Source of the DNA: Platerodrilus igneus
Lineage: Eukaryota > Arthropoda > Insecta > Coleoptera > Lycidae
Direction: 5' to 3'
Assembly (NCBI GenBank): GCA_036346225.1
Contig: JARFIW010000500.1
Coordinates: 186,001 to 250,000, forward strand
DNA length: 64,000 nt
Shown: piece after piece, positions 42,669 through 54,984 of the stretch
Position numbering within the stretch: position 1 is the first letter of the stretch
Layout of the letters: each line of letters begins with the position of its first letter
Translations under genes and position numbers: made by a program
The notes under the pieces: generated by a model
Seen by the model: the letters and a program-made list of their open reading frames with translations, nothing else
Databases searched by the model: none
What the model was told of the DNA's origin: nothing

Positions 42669-43571
42669 TTAAACAAAAAAGCACAGTCTCATTGCGTCAC
42701 CTAAACCTATTTCTAATATAAATTTACAATATTATCTCTGTAAATAGGTATATGTAAAAAATTTAAGGTTATCTAAATAACGTTCAACGCCATTCTCATA
42801 ATAACATATCTGAAAACATATAGGTACAAAAATTTAAATTACCTAAATTCAAATAAATACAAATAGCACATCTTCTAAAAACTATACAACCTTTGACATT
42901 CTGCAATTTTGTCATTTTTGGTTGGTCACACCCTATGTTGGTTCGTGAGTAATTCCTTAATTGATTTCCGACGGTTCTCTAGCTATGTCGTTTCTTTCAC
43001 TTTTCATTGCGTTCAGGAGGGTGGATTGTGTTATTGTCTGGTCTGCTTATCGAGTGTATAGAATGAAACACGTGATTGCGGCGTGAATTCAACTGATTCC
43101 ATCACGTGTCCATGACTTGCATTTTTTAATTAGTCTGAATAAATACATTGGAATTCTTGCTTTGTATGGAATAATATTATTACTTATTTGTAACTTAATA
43201 CTCGTGAATTTTACTAACGAAGCGTCTGTAATGATATTTTTATTACCTTGTTTGAGGGATATATTCTAACTACAACGACAATTGTTTCGGTATATTATTA
43301 GCTGGAATTATTTCTGATGTTCGATGTAAAAAAGCTTTCTTAATTTTATGTGAAATGCCTAAAATTAAATGCAGTTTTTCTTTTTGGTGACTTTTAAATA
43401 AGTTACTAACGTGCATTACGTTCAAATATGTATAAAACAAGGTTTTTGTTGTTTCAAACCTCTTTTACCTAAATTTCTTTTATAAAATTAAAAAGTTATT
43501 GAAATTTCATGTTTAATGAACGTTGTTATTCATGAAATCAAAATATACAGGACATAGTAATATTTAATTCT
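42669..43571. other. AT-rich DNA, no supported gene
   Basis: No clear repeat or coding sequence. Part may belong to the hAT relic whose C-terminus follows. Confidence 0.35.
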
Positions 43572-43784
43572 CCGTTACAATTGTATTTAACTGCTTCTCC
43601 TGAAAAGTCGTTCAGTAAGCTTAAACTCAGTAAGACCTACTTGGGTAGCATCATGTCCCAAATGAGACTTAGTTTATTGGCATTCCTTTCTATTGAAAGT
43701 GAGCGAGCTGAATACATTGTAATTAAAACTGTAGTTCATGAGCTTTTATCAACAAAGAAACATCGTTTTGGATTCTTATTGTGA
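43572..43784 (+). pseudogene. hAT-type transposase C-terminal dimerisation domain
   Basis: The frame reads LTASPEKSFSKLKLSKTYL, then MSQMRLSLLAFLSIESE and ends with a KKHRFGF tail. The S/A-E-R/K-SFS-x-LK ... MSQ-x-RL-x-x-LA-x-LSIE pattern is the hAT family dimerisation region (as in ZMYM1/ZBED-like insect transposases). The catalytic domain upstream is not recognisable. Confidence 0.7.
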
Positions 43785-44334
43785 ATAACTCTGCGTAACT
43801 GAAATTTTTGTTTAACTGATTTGTTTACTATGTCTTATATTATAACTAGAACCTAAGTATTTGATATGTATAACAACTTGTTCGAGGGTGAACAACGCAT
43901 TTTACACCAACATATGAAACACGCCATAGTGTTGAATGATGTAAACAAACTCAGACTTGGTGTTCATGTTTCCTTCAAAGCCTTCAAATGGCTAACGCTG
44001 ACCAATGATACATCCATTGATGTAATGGACATGCTGTTTAATCAACAGAGTAGGTGCGATCAATTTGTATCAAACTTCATTGATGCCTGCAACGGCTGAA
44101 CAGAGTTAAAATGTCATCAGATGCGTAGGGAGCCTATCATATAATTACCAACTGTTAATTTCAAATCTGTAGTTTGTCACCTTACTAATCACTTTATCCC
44201 TAACAAGTCACAATTTATGCACGTTGGACAGCCTGCCATAGATATGCATACATTTTTAGAATTCAATTAAGTTTTAGTACACGTCGGTTTATTACTCTTT
44301 ATGCTACATTGTCTGGTCCTTTTCCAACATTAAC
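43785..44334. other. Intergenic stretch with one unassigned frame
   Basis: A 77-codon plus frame (43866-44099) has protein-like composition (FEGEQRILHQHMKHAIVLND ... MLFNQQSRCDQFVSNFIDAC) but matches no family I know. It could be a transposase relic. Confidence 0.25.
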
Positions 44335-45541
44335 GTACTTTTAAGACATTATCCTAGAGCAGGTAGTATTGCACAATATTTGCAAAAATTTTAGTTTTCT
44401 TGCATAAAAACAGCAACATTATTCTTGAATGTATTTGTTTGTAACATTTTCATATAAGTGTATAAAATTATTATTCATGCATATATATATATATATATTA
44501 AGATATAAATTTTCTTGACCATATATAAATAGTAATGAATGTTCCTGGAAAATGGTCAGGTATAAGTAAAACAACTCAATTTGTTTTCATTGGTTTTTAT
44601 GTATTTTCATGCTTTACGCGTTTCGGTTCCAAATAACCATTTTCAAAATAGCAGCTAAAAATTACATTGTTATAAATACTATAAAATTATACACTATAAA
44701 CATATACTTGCACTAAAACATTTTTAAAATAAATAACAGATACATTATAGCTATTGTACGTCGTAAAGGTTTAGAAATGTTATACTGAATGACTAGATTA
44801 GGTTAACTGGTTAGAACAAATAATCTGTTTGTGTTGATAATTTAAAATATGTATACTATTGGAGTAAATTGTAGTATGAGAAATGTGAATTACTTAAAAG
44901 CGTATTCTTATTGAGGTGCCACAGGTTACTATTTATTTTGTATTAGTCTGTAGTAAATGTTAGTGAATTGTTCATGGTCCGACTTGGAATTTACGGAGTG
45001 TCTGTCGCGTTGTATGTGAATGGTTTCTAAAATATTTCTTTTATTGTCGTTTGTTTCAGTACCTAAAACCTTAACATTCTTAAAATCGAAATTGTGTGAT
45101 GTTTCTATTGCATGGTTAGCAAGTGCTGTGCATTTTTTATTATTTGTTTGGATCGAGTATTTGTGTTCGTATATTCTTTTATGAAGATATTGTTTTGAAT
45201 TTCCTATATAACATCCCCTACAGCCAAGACAGTTGATTTTATAGATCGTATGTGTTTTGTTCTTATTTTCTATTTGTGGTTTTAGGTTGGTAAGAAATGT
45301 TTTAGTAAAATTATTTGGTTTGTGGGCAATATGGATATTATGACTTCTTAAACATTTTTTAATTCTTTCGGACAAACCAGGTATGTATTCTATTCATGAA
45401 TAATAATTTTATACACTTATATGAAAATGTTACAAACAAATACATTCAAGAATAATGTTGCTGTTTTTATGCAAGAAAACTTAAATTTTTGCAAATATTG
45501 TGCAATACTACCTGCTCTAGGATAATGTCTTAAAAGTACAT
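44335..45541 (-). mobile_element. Penelope-like element relic with inverted ends (PLE-A)
   Basis: Flanked by inverted copies of about 145 bp: 44335-44480 and 45396-45541 share agacattatcctagagcagg, tagtattgcacaatatttgc and gtttgtaacattttcatata. Such inverted pseudo-LTR arrangements are typical of Penelope-like elements. The GIY-YIG endonuclease end of the polyprotein lies between. Near 44615-44650 the minus strand carries ggttatttggaaccgaaacgcg, reminiscent of the hammerhead region of these elements but without a good CTGATGA core. Confidence 0.75.
44929..45375 (-). pseudogene. PLE-A GIY-YIG endonuclease, N-truncated
   Basis: A 148-codon frame contains HTIYKINCLGCRGCYIGNSK (GIY-YIG core with the CxxC insertion usual in Penelope-like elements), YLHKRIYEHK, ALANHAIETSHNFDF, NVKVLGTETNDNKRNILETI and a C-terminal YYRLIQNK. 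The RT domain upstream is missing. Confidence 0.85.
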
Positions 45542-45687
45542 TCAACCGAGGAAGAGAGGAAAACGGGTAAGAAATATTTTTTTGGACTTATTTAAATTTT
45601 TGGAAAATTTTCTATTTTCGAATTTGAAAATTTAATAAAATTTTCGAATATATTTTTGTTGGTGAGGAGTTTACCGGAGATCCACGG

Positions 45688-45731
<44 letters not shown>

Positions 45732-45881
45732 CCGTGGAACTCGGGTAAAAGCCTCACCAACAAAATTATATTCGAAAATTTTATTAAATTTTCAAAACTC
45801 GAAAATTGCACATAATAGAAATTAAATACTCAAAAAAAAATTATAATTTCTTACCCGTTCATTCTTCTCTTCCTAGGTTGA
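45542..45881. repeat. Large palindrome centred on (TA)n
   Basis: About 150-bp arms are reverse complements: ccacggcaatatata / tatatattgccgtgg, gttggtgagg / cctcaccaac, ttcgaatatatttttgttgg / ccaacaaaattatattcgaa, aaacgggtaagaaat / atttcttacccgtt, and an ttcaaccgaggaagag-type end. The centre is (TA)n at about 45690-45728. The right arm is also the start of the 2.15-kb unit. Confidence 0.88.
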
Positions 45882-47716
45882 ATTGCCTTCTTCAACTGCT
45901 TCCGGCTAGCTCAGTTGGACCTCCTCTTGGATATCTAGATTCACTCTCATATTCTATCGTTCACGCACACTCCCAAAAAACCCACAAAATATAACAAACA
46001 TACAATCTTTTATTTTTCACTATTTACAAACAAAATCCAGTATTATACACATTTCAGTGATCAAGTTACACCTCAATAAATTCTATTTTGTAATGTCCTG
46101 TATTTTAATTCAAATTATCAAACACATAGAATGTACCCGGAGTAAATGGGCCCTGAAAAATACCTTATTTCTCATTTCTTCTTTATACTTTATTTTAAAT
46201 CTACGTAAACTCTGGAGCATGGTGAGCTCATGATAACCCAGTTAATTCTGAATAATGTATGCCCTTATACTTTGCATACTCTTACAAAAAACTAAAAAAA
46301 CAACCTATGTACTCTTCACAAAATGGAACGTTAATAAGCTTTATATACACCTTCAGATTTCTATTTAAATACCATAATAAAGTTAGTTACATGTATTATG
46401 TTCACTACGCCAAATAATGCATAATACCTTCAAAATCACTCTCATACGTCACCCAATATTCATAGTTTACAACAACACAATTTCAAAGCGTTACCTGGAA
46501 TTTCTAGAAGATCTCTGCTATGTTGACGATGCCATGTATTTGCTTCTTTCGGGTCTGCAAGCCGCTTCTAGCTATTAGTAGAAGAACCCCATGTACGTTG
46601 AGCTGCTAGCGCTGCCCTCACTGTGTATCCTATTTCCAACTCCAAATTAATTATACGTCTTTCATGATTATTTAATTTAATCCGCTTTACATAACGTCAC
46701 CACACGAGTTTGAAAAAAATATAGGTGATAGCTTAATAAATTTTAAACTCGGCACAAGTCGCATAAAAATTATGCGCTAACACCGTGCAATATAATTTAA
46801 AATAATTTTATTATACTTACAAACTCGTGATAACTTTCATAGGTCTTCTGAAGCGGTCGAAAAATTAAGGGCTTTCATTAGTTTTTTGAAAATTATTTAT
46901 ACAGTTTAGGCCGCCACCTCTTAGCCGCATTTCATCCGAAATCCTTCATCTACAACAACACGTTCTTAAAATTTTGAGCTCAACCGATTTTTAAGGCCGC
47001 GAATTCCAGTGCACCGTTCCGATCTATTCTGAAAATTAATATACACTATGCTCGTATCTGTCTCATGTCCAACTAACAATATCGACCAATAGACTGTGCA
47101 TTGACGTTTCACAAATCTTGCCTATCTAACTTTGTACCTTGCTTACGCATATTTTACGTCTCTTTCTCACCTTGCTTGAGTGGTAGAAAATCGATATTCC
47201 TGACCATCTGCTATCTAACGCACGTGGACCCAAAATTTACGTGCTTTAACTAACCGCTCATTAGTGTTTCATGCGAAAACATCCAACCGTTTGTACAATC
47301 CTTAAAATTCTTGTTTGTTATCTACAAAATAAATGGAACTTGACATTTAAAATTCTGCAGGTGTTTAATCTTAACGAGTTGGATTTTCCACGTATTTCAA
47401 CCCCACCGATATATTTGTTCGTTAGCAACGCGTTTCACCTTGGTATTATTGGATTTTTACACGCTTTTATGCATATTATACGTAAATAACTGTTCAATTA
47501 AACTCAATTAAATTAATAAATTAATTGCATTGGCTTTTAACATTCTTTTCTCTACAAACCTCACTAAATTTTATTCATTATTTGTAAAATTTTGCTAATA
47601 CCTGTTACTTAGAAATAAACTAACTGGAATAAATTTCGCACGTAATTCTGATTGTTTCCTTTATACAGGGTGTTTTGAAATAACTTTGTTTATATTTACT
47701 TTTAACCCTTTAAAAT

Positions 47717-47722
<6 letters not shown>
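45735..47722. repeat. 2.15-kb unit, copy A, class unknown
   Basis: Starts with ttgccgtggaa, contains cggctagctcagttgga (tRNA A-box-like), agttacacctcaataaattc, gtgagctcatgataaccca and ttacctggaatttc, and ends with atacagggtgttttgaaata and ctttaaaatcactataatat before (TA)n. On the minus strand the ttccag|gtaacgc site (about 46489-46500) looks like a splice donor and is kept in both copies. No protein domain was recognised. Confidence 0.7.
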
Positions 47723-47756
<34 letters not shown>

Positions 47757-47757
<1 letters not shown>

Positions 47758-49895
47758 CCGTGGAATGTGCCTTTTGGTCACAGGAACTGGTACTTTCTAC
47801 AGATCATTCGAGCCCAACAGATTGGGCGTCTTAAATCGCCGTGGACCCTTCTGGTCAGCCCCTGAAACTTCCTAAAAATCGTTTGAGCCCCAACGTTGGG
47901 CCGTCATAAATTGCCGTGGAACCCCTATAAGACCTCGCCAGAGTAAGAAAAAACATTCGAGCCCTGGTACTTGCCAGTTACAAAAAAAATCAATTTTCAA
48001 AAATATAAAACTTTCACAAACTTTTCCTTACCCGCTTTCTGCTCTATCAAATTAATTTCTTCCGCCGCTTCCCTGGCTAGCTCAGCTGTGCTTCTTCTCG
48101 TATACCTAAATTTATTATCATTCTCTTAATCATTCACACACCCTTCAAATAAAATCACAAAATAATACAACAATCATACAATATTTATTAACCACTATTT
48201 ACAAATAATAATATTCATAGTTATTTACAGTTCGGTGCTCAAGTTACACCTTAATAAATTTTATTTTTGTCAAGTCCTTGTTTTTTAAAATTGAAATTTC
48301 TAACACATTTAAAGTAACAGGAGTAAATGGGCCATAAATAATACCTTCTTTTTGTTTATTACTACACTGGAATATGGTGAGCTCATAATAACCCAGTTTA
48401 TAAATGTATGCTTTTCACTTTGCATACTATTACTACAAACTTAAACAAAAACCCATGTATTCTTAACAATTAAATTTAAATTCATCAAGCAAATCATTAA
48501 GCTTTACATAGACCTTTTGTTTTATATTCAAAATACCATATTAATAGTCAGCTATGTATCCTTTTCAATACGTAAAATACCGTAAAATACCCATTAAAGT
48601 TCACTCTCACACATCACAATTTTAACAGTTAATAACAAAAAACAGCAAATTCAAATGCGTTACCTGGAAAAACTTGAAGATTCCATCTCCGTTGACGATG
48701 TATTATGTTCCTGAACCCCTCGGCCAATTAGTTTTGCGTGCGGCTCCACAAGATGTTTTAAAGATGACCACAATCTAAGTTGCGCTTCCTGCTACCCATC
48801 CAATGTCAATTTTAATATCCAAATCCATGTATATTACACTTGTTTATTATCGCATTATTAATTTACGAGCTTGTTAAAGTATTCGTTGGACCTTAGTTAA
48901 ATTTAAATAAACTCGACACAATGCGCGTTTCAAACTATAAGGTCACAACAATCTAATACTGAATTTTACAAATTTTAATACTTACAAGCTTCGTCAGTTG
49001 CTTTTTGTATGTCGTTATGCGATGCAAGATTAAAGAATAAAGAAACCCATATTAATTTAGTTCCCGTATTTATATCATCCAGCTAGGCCCTTTTGGCCAC
49101 ACTTTGCGCGAAATACCTAATTGTGAAATAATATTTCTCCAAATTTTGTCTAACCGTTTTAAGCTTCCAGAAATATTCTCGCGTCACACGCTATCTCAAC
49201 AAAACTATCACATCCACCTGTCGCGTGCTCGTGTATTCTCAAACTAACTATTTCGACCAATCATACATTTTAGTGACGTCTTAAAACCCCGCCTGTGATA
49301 TCTCTATTCCCGTCTTATGCATATTTGATGTCGCATTCTAACCTTGCTTGTGTGGTAGAAAATCGATATAGCTGCCCGCGTCCACGTGGAGGAGTACGTG
49401 CTTTGCGACAGTCGGTTGAACAATATTCCTTGAAACTTGTCTTGTTATGCTCCAAAATACATAGAAGTCGACTTTTCAAAACATGCAAGTGTTCAATTAA
49501 CGAACGTTTAAAATAACAATTTTTGGAGCTTCTTTTCATGGTATTTCAACCCAACCGATATATTTGTTTGTTACAACGAAAGCTATTCGCCTTGGATTTA
49601 TTGATTTTACATGCTCTGTTCCGTTTTCTGACGTTATAACCATTTAAATTAAACTACATTAAATTAATTACTAATTTCTGTTGGCTTATAAACCTGATTT
49701 TCTTTGCGAATCTATTACCTTCTAATCCCTAGTTATAAAATTATGTCAATACTTGCTCATTTAAATTAAATAAATGAAATTAATTTTGCGTGTATATACA
49801 TGTTCCTTTCTCTATACAGGGTGTTTGAAATTGCATTGTTGACCACCAAATTTAACCCTTTAAAACCACTATAATATATATAATTTATATATATA

Positions 49896-49933
<38 letters not shown>

Positions 49934-49935
49934 AT
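47757..49935. repeat. 2.15-kb unit, copy B, class unknown
   Basis: A diverged tandem copy of A with the same order of landmarks at an offset of about 2150-2180 bp: cttacccgctttctgctcta (48030), ggctagctcagctgtgc, aagttacaccttaataaatt (48241), gtgagctcataataaccca, ttacctggaaaaac (48660), tgcttgtgtggtagaaaatc and atacagggtgtttgaaattg. The right end is a compound (TA)n tract (49870-49931). Copy B has extra sequence near its start with two further gccgtgga boxes (47840, 47912). Confidence 0.7.
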
Positions 49936-51441
49936 ATGATAACGCTGCACGCCGATGCAATTATACGTTCAGTCTCCTGGTGATCGCCACCACTCTGTCT
50001 TTTAATATCGTGAAATTTAAATATGCCTCGGCTACCTCAATCCAATTCACACAGAGTGCACAACGTTACGATAATCAAATAAATTACGTAATCGACTAAT
50101 ATTTGTATATGAGAAAAAAATTCATATACACTTTACAGCTTAATGTTTTACTGTATGATAAAATAAACCCCTGAGTCAAACAATAATAATAATAATTTAA
50201 ATTGTTTTATCCCCAAAATTATAGCTCTCTTTCCTTATTTTAAAACCAACAAAAAATGACATTGCACTCTACTGGAAAATCTTTGAACGTTAAAGACCTT
50301 TTTCCCTTTTTACGTAAATTTTCACGTATAAGAAAGAACTTTTCGTTGGCTCTTTACATAAAATATTCAGGTATAATAAATATAGTCAATATTCAAAATA
50401 AAGAAAAAATAATGCCTTATGCTAGATAGTTCTGACCTGTAGTTTATTTTCTGCGTCTTTCTTTGTTCTCTCTTGCTCTGCTACTGCGCGCTGTGGATCA
50501 GTACCCCAGGATTACTTTCAGTTGAGTTGCTCCATTCAATGCTTAACAATCCTCTGCTTTGTGCGCCATTGAATACATTTAAACCAATATTTTTATTCGG
50601 ATTTCTTCCCAGTATTATCAATTTATTTAATTTACAAATTTTTACCCCGTTCAATCAATAATTAAATACTTCTTAATTTTACCAAATATTTCGTAGCATT
50701 ATTTAGATTTCTAGTCATTTCTTAGTACTACTTGGATTTACCCCGTCTTTTCTTAGTCTTACTTAGATTTACTTAGATTTTCGTAGTCTCACTTAGAGCC
50801 CTAAATTATAAATATTTAAAATTAATTAATTAATAAGCTTTTACTCACGTTTTTCAGCAAACGGCAAAACTTGTCTCATTTATTTGTCACTATTGTTTAC
50901 TTTAAAATTTCTAACACCACTTTCACAAATATGTAATTATTTTAATTTTAATATTCACTCGTTGCGTAAATTCTTGACTATAAGTGATGTGGACTGTGCT
51001 CAGTTTGAATGAAGACTCCCTGCTTATCAAATTCGCGTGTTGTATAAACAACGCCCCATCTAAAATTTATTGGTTATCGGCGTTGTTTTGTTCAAAGTTT
51101 ACGACCAGCCATAGCATGTTTTGAATACTTTGGGTTTCTACAGGTATACGTCTGATAATAGTTCGCCAAAACGATGTCTTGGTCACGTAGGATTCCAGTG
51201 GATTTCTATTATGTATTTATCCTTGACCGTCTGTTTTGATGTTATTACAGGAATTTCTAATTCGCCTTGACACGTAATTTAACTTATGGCTTTTGTTTGT
51301 CTAGATAATACTTTGGGTTTTGTATTAACTTCATGTAAAAAATCACGTAGATAAAATAACGTAAATTAACATATTTCTGTTTACATCCTGCGTTTCCAAA
51401 ACGTATTTATTTCAAAAGATGCGTTTATTATCAGAACGCTT
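49936..51441. other. AT-rich DNA, no supported gene
   Basis: A short direct repeat of ttagtcttacttagatttac-like motifs occurs near 50720-50790. A 62-codon plus frame at 50473-50661 has no known motif. Confidence 0.35.
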
Positions 51442-51465
51442 TGGTGTCTTGTGGCGAAGTAACAG

Positions 51466-51751
51466 TTACTTCGCCACAAGACACCTTTTGGCTTTGAATG
51501 GGCTAGTGAGTCTGCTAGTTGAGGAGTAACTCTACTCTTTACAATTTAACTTGTCTGATTAATATTATCATTCTTATCTTTATTATTATATTTTTTATTT
51601 TATTACTTATTTTCTTTTCTTGTCCTGATAAAGCCCCTTACAAAAGTGGGCGAAACGTCGACCTTAGTTTATAAAATGACACGGTTCCAACCCGGAACCA
51701 TAAATATTAATAATGACTTCGGCCGTGAAATCCTCTGACAATATCACAAAA
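51466..51751 (+). repeat. PLE-B left pseudo-LTR with degenerate hammerhead core
   Basis: Matches 54122-54402 over its length with about 5 percent differences. The hammerhead-like box is CTGATAA (51625-51631), one change from CTGATGA, followed by a GCCC/GGGC stem and GAAA (51652-51655). Confidence 0.85.
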
Positions 51752-51840
51752 ACCTTTACTGGGAGGATATTGTAAACAAAACAAAAACTTTCAGTAACCT
51801 TAGACATTCATTAGCAAAATTACCTTATACACTCACCTTT

Positions 51841-54023
51841 TTGTTACGGTGTCGTGATTCTGAAATAGTTCCAAATTTCCTTAAAATAAAATACCACAAT
51901 AAAACATTTCAGCCGAAAAATTCTTCACAGAGCAGAACTCTCACTTCTTCGCGAACGAATTTCCAACACTCGAAAAGAAATAGGCATATTTCTAAACAAC
52001 TCCTACAGCTCCATCTAACATTATCCGCCACGCTTAACTACAATGACTGGACTCTGACCGAATTTCATACTTGCAAGTCCAAAAAACCACCGAACTCACC
52101 ACAAAAACCCACTTACGCAAATTCTTGCAACTTTCCAAGAACCTTTCACACCCTGAAAAAACATCTTATCCAAAAACTCTGTCCTCAAATACCGATCAGA
52201 ACATATCCTATCCGAAAACGAACTTCATATCCTGTCCAAACGACTAAATTTCTCAATTGCATCCAGAAAAATTCCCGCAGAGGAAATCATTAGCCCTGTG
52301 GAATCAGCGATCCGATCTCTACCCCAAGCCGATAACAACTTAATTCGCTTTGAAACAACTAGATGTCTCTGACATGCCAAAGCCCCTAACAAAAATGTGA
52401 CACAGCAAGAAATGGCGGCCTTAAAACACCTACGAACAAACAAGGAAATTGTTATACTCTCTGCGGACAAAGGTAATGCGCCTGTAATTCTAAACCGTAC
52501 AAAATACAAAGAAAAGATTAAACAATTATTACGAAACGGTTCCTACACTCCTATAACAAAAGACCCCACTTCAAAGCTTGAACGGGAAATTTTAGCACTT
52601 ATCAAATCCTCTAATATTCCCAAAACTATCCAAAAACGCATAATACCTCGCGAATCTAAACCACCTCGTTTGTACGTCCTTCCTAAAGTCCATAAACCTG
52701 ATGTCCTTCTCAGTCCGATAGTTAGCACAATTGACTCGCCAAATACCATCTGGCAAAATACCTAGCAAATTTCTTAAAACCTTATTCCGGTAACACCCCT
52801 ACTAATGTTTTATACTCCGCTCATTTTATAGAACTAATTGCAAATATTTAGCTAGGCCCTAATGATATACTAGTCAGTTTTGACGTAACATACTTATTTA
52901 CAAACGTACCTGTCATAGACACTGTCTCCATTATTAAACAACTCTTACTTCAATAAACGAATTTGAGTACCTGACCACGCTCGTTGAAAAATGCTTAACT
53001 TCTATCTATTTTGTCGTCGACGAACAATTTTACAAACAAACTTCGGGCACACCAATGGGCTCACCTTTATCCCCTATTGTGGCCAATATATTCATGGAGT
53101 CTTTAGAATCCATGGCTCTAGACCTTAAACCAAAAACTTGACTCCGTTATGTAGATGACACTTTTGTAGTTTGGCCTCATGGACACCAAACGCTCTACAA
53201 TTTTCTAGAGCACATAAACAATCAACATAAAGATATTAAGTTCACTATAGAAATTGAAAAGAACGAAATCATGCCATTCCTTGACGTTCTGGTGGAGCGC
53301 CAACCTAACGGACGACTAGGTCATTCCGTATATTGAAAACCCACACACACAGGCAGATACCTACATGCCTCACAAAAATTATCGGCAATCAACTCTCTAG
53401 TCTACCGTGCACTTAAGATTTCACAACCAGAACATTTATCTAATGAACTGACCCATCTAAAAACTAGTCTTATAAAAAACGGCTATCGTAACTCAGATAT
53501 CGGTGGAGTAATAAACCGGCATCTGCATCCTACCCCCGATACACGATCTTTAGCATTCCTTCCATATATACCACAGAGTAACAGACCGAATTGGAAAAAT
53601 TCTACGTAAACACAACATCAAAACAATCTATAAACCTACTAATAAAATTTCACAAATATTAGCAACCCCAAAAGATTCCAAAAATAGTCTTAAAGCCCCA
53701 GGCGTATATAGTATATCTTGCAGCTGCGGTTTAGTATACATAGGAGAAACAGGACGGTCGGTACATACAGACTAAACGAGCATAAGCGATGATTAAGAAC
53801 AAGCCAGTACAATCGCTCAGCGGTGGCCGAACAACAACATGAAACAGGCCATACCATTAACTTTGACAAGACGAAACTATTTGCCAGAATTCCATTTTTC
53901 TACAATAGAAAAATTAGAGAATCTATAGAAATCAGTAAAAATTCTAATAATCTAAACAAAGACGATGGCTACTACTTTTCCCCATTTGGAAAACAAGCCT
54001 ATGTCACAACAGCGGAACCATGA
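51841..54023 (+). pseudogene. PLE-B reverse transcriptase and GIY-YIG endonuclease
   Basis: Broken frames in order: an N-terminal region (51841-52293), LRTNKEIVILSADKGNAPVI and LPKVHKPDVLLSPIVSTIDS (52397-52760), VTYLFTNVP (about 52890), GTPMGSPLSPIVANIFMESL (about 53050), the catalytic RYVDDTFVVWPHG (about 53147), MPFLDVLVERQ, and the endonuclease part GVYSISCSCGLVYIGETGRS (about 53705-53760) followed by HETGHTINFDKTKLF (53823-54023). This is the standard Penelope-like arrangement. The RT catalytic YVDD is intact but stops and frameshifts (near 52770, 52960, 53140, 53340, 53590) make the copy nonfunctional. Confidence 0.88.
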
Positions 54024-54121
54024 CGTTCACTGATCCGCTACGACACTCCTCTCTATTCATGATCGCTCATGCATCAAGTTTTCGCCCTATATAAACCACC
54101 ACTTTCGCTACTTTCTCCAAT

Positions 54122-54402
54122 TACTTCGCCACAAGACACCTTTTGGCTATTAATGGGCTAGTGAGTCTGCTAGTTCAGGAGTAACCCTACTCTTTACACT
54201 TTAACTTGTCTACTTAATATTATCATTCTTATCTTTATTATTATATTTTTATTTTATTACTTATTTTCTTTTCTTGTCCTGATGAAGCCCCTTACAAAAG
54301 TGGGCGAAACGTCGACCTTAGTTTATAAAATGACACGGTCCCAACCCGAAACCATAAATATTAATAATGACTCCGGCCGTGAAAGCCTCCGACAATATCA
54401 GT
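54122..54402 (+). repeat. PLE-B right pseudo-LTR
   Basis: Direct repeat of 51466-51751. Starts ttcgccacaagacacctttt and ends gtgaaagcctccgacaatat. Confidence 0.85.
54277..54316 (+). ncRNA. Hammerhead ribozyme-like core in PLE-B
   Basis: The conserved box CTGATGA (54279-54285) is followed by a GCCC (54287-54290) / GGGC (54302-54305) stem with an 11-nt loop, then GAAA (54306-54309) and CGTC. Hammerhead motifs of this minimal form are known in the pseudo-LTRs of Penelope-like elements. Helix I and III pairing cannot be confirmed by eye. Confidence 0.6.
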
Positions 54403-54570
54403 ACAAGCTATATTACAAGCAGATATAGGAAAAAAGAGAGGTAGATGTAGACTTAGATCAGAATATTGCACTCGGATTGGTGAAAGATGCTGACTGGGAA
54501 TTTCAGGGAAATCTGTAGGTTAGCTCAGAATAGGAAACAATGGAGGTATACGTCTAATCAGTTCCAGGAC
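54403..54570 (+). repeat. RTE-type LINE 3' end fragment
   Basis: Reverse-complement relative to the tails at 25336 and 57874: gaggtagatgtagacttaga, gtaggttagctcagaatagg, aggtatacgtctaatcagtt. It encodes a basic KKRGRCRLRSEYCTRIG-like end. Confidence 0.65.
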
Positions 54571-54577
54571 TGAAGTC

Positions 54578-54796
54578 TTGATGATGAGTATAATTGGTAT
54601 GGCATCATGGTATAGACGTTTTATAAATCAATATAGAACTATTATTGTCCCTTTAGCAGCTTTGTTAAGGAAGAATAAAAAATGTGTGCTGGGTGAACTG
54701 TGTGAAACAGCTTTCGCTGTTCAATTAAAGTATCTGCACCGATTTTATCATGTACTACATTTTACTTACCTTTTACAATCTAAACCAATGTTTTAG
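54578..54796 (+). pseudogene. Ty3/gypsy RT fragment (thumb region)
   Basis: IIGMASWYRRFINQYRTIIV followed by PLAALLRKNKK is the conserved segment just after the palm of gypsy RTs (FLGMASWYRRFI-type), ahead of RNase H. An isolated fragment of about 70 codons. It may come from the same lineage as Gypsy-B, which lacks this part. 54797-54984 is unassigned. Confidence 0.75.
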
Positions 54797-54984
54797 ATTA
54801 TAGCATCTCAGGTTTCTTAATTCAAGCGAATAACCATTAAAAACATATTATTTGTTATATTTTTCAGTCCTTTAGTCCTAGTGTACGAACATTTTTTTGT
54901 AACTGAGAGAAAATATTTGGCAATATCATTTAGCATAGAGAACTTGCGTCTATATTTGGAAGAGACATTCTACAGTCATCACCG

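Larger units (their letters stand above)
51442..54402 (+). mobile_element. Penelope-like element with direct pseudo-LTRs (PLE-B)
   Basis: Two direct repeats of about 285 bp (51466-51751 and 54122-54402) flank a decayed RT plus GIY-YIG polyprotein on the same strand. At the left, a perfect short palindrome (51442-51488, arms ggtgtcttgtggcgaagtaa) is an inverted copy of the pseudo-LTR start, another common feature of these elements. The right repeat is followed immediately by an RTE tail. Confidence 0.85.
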
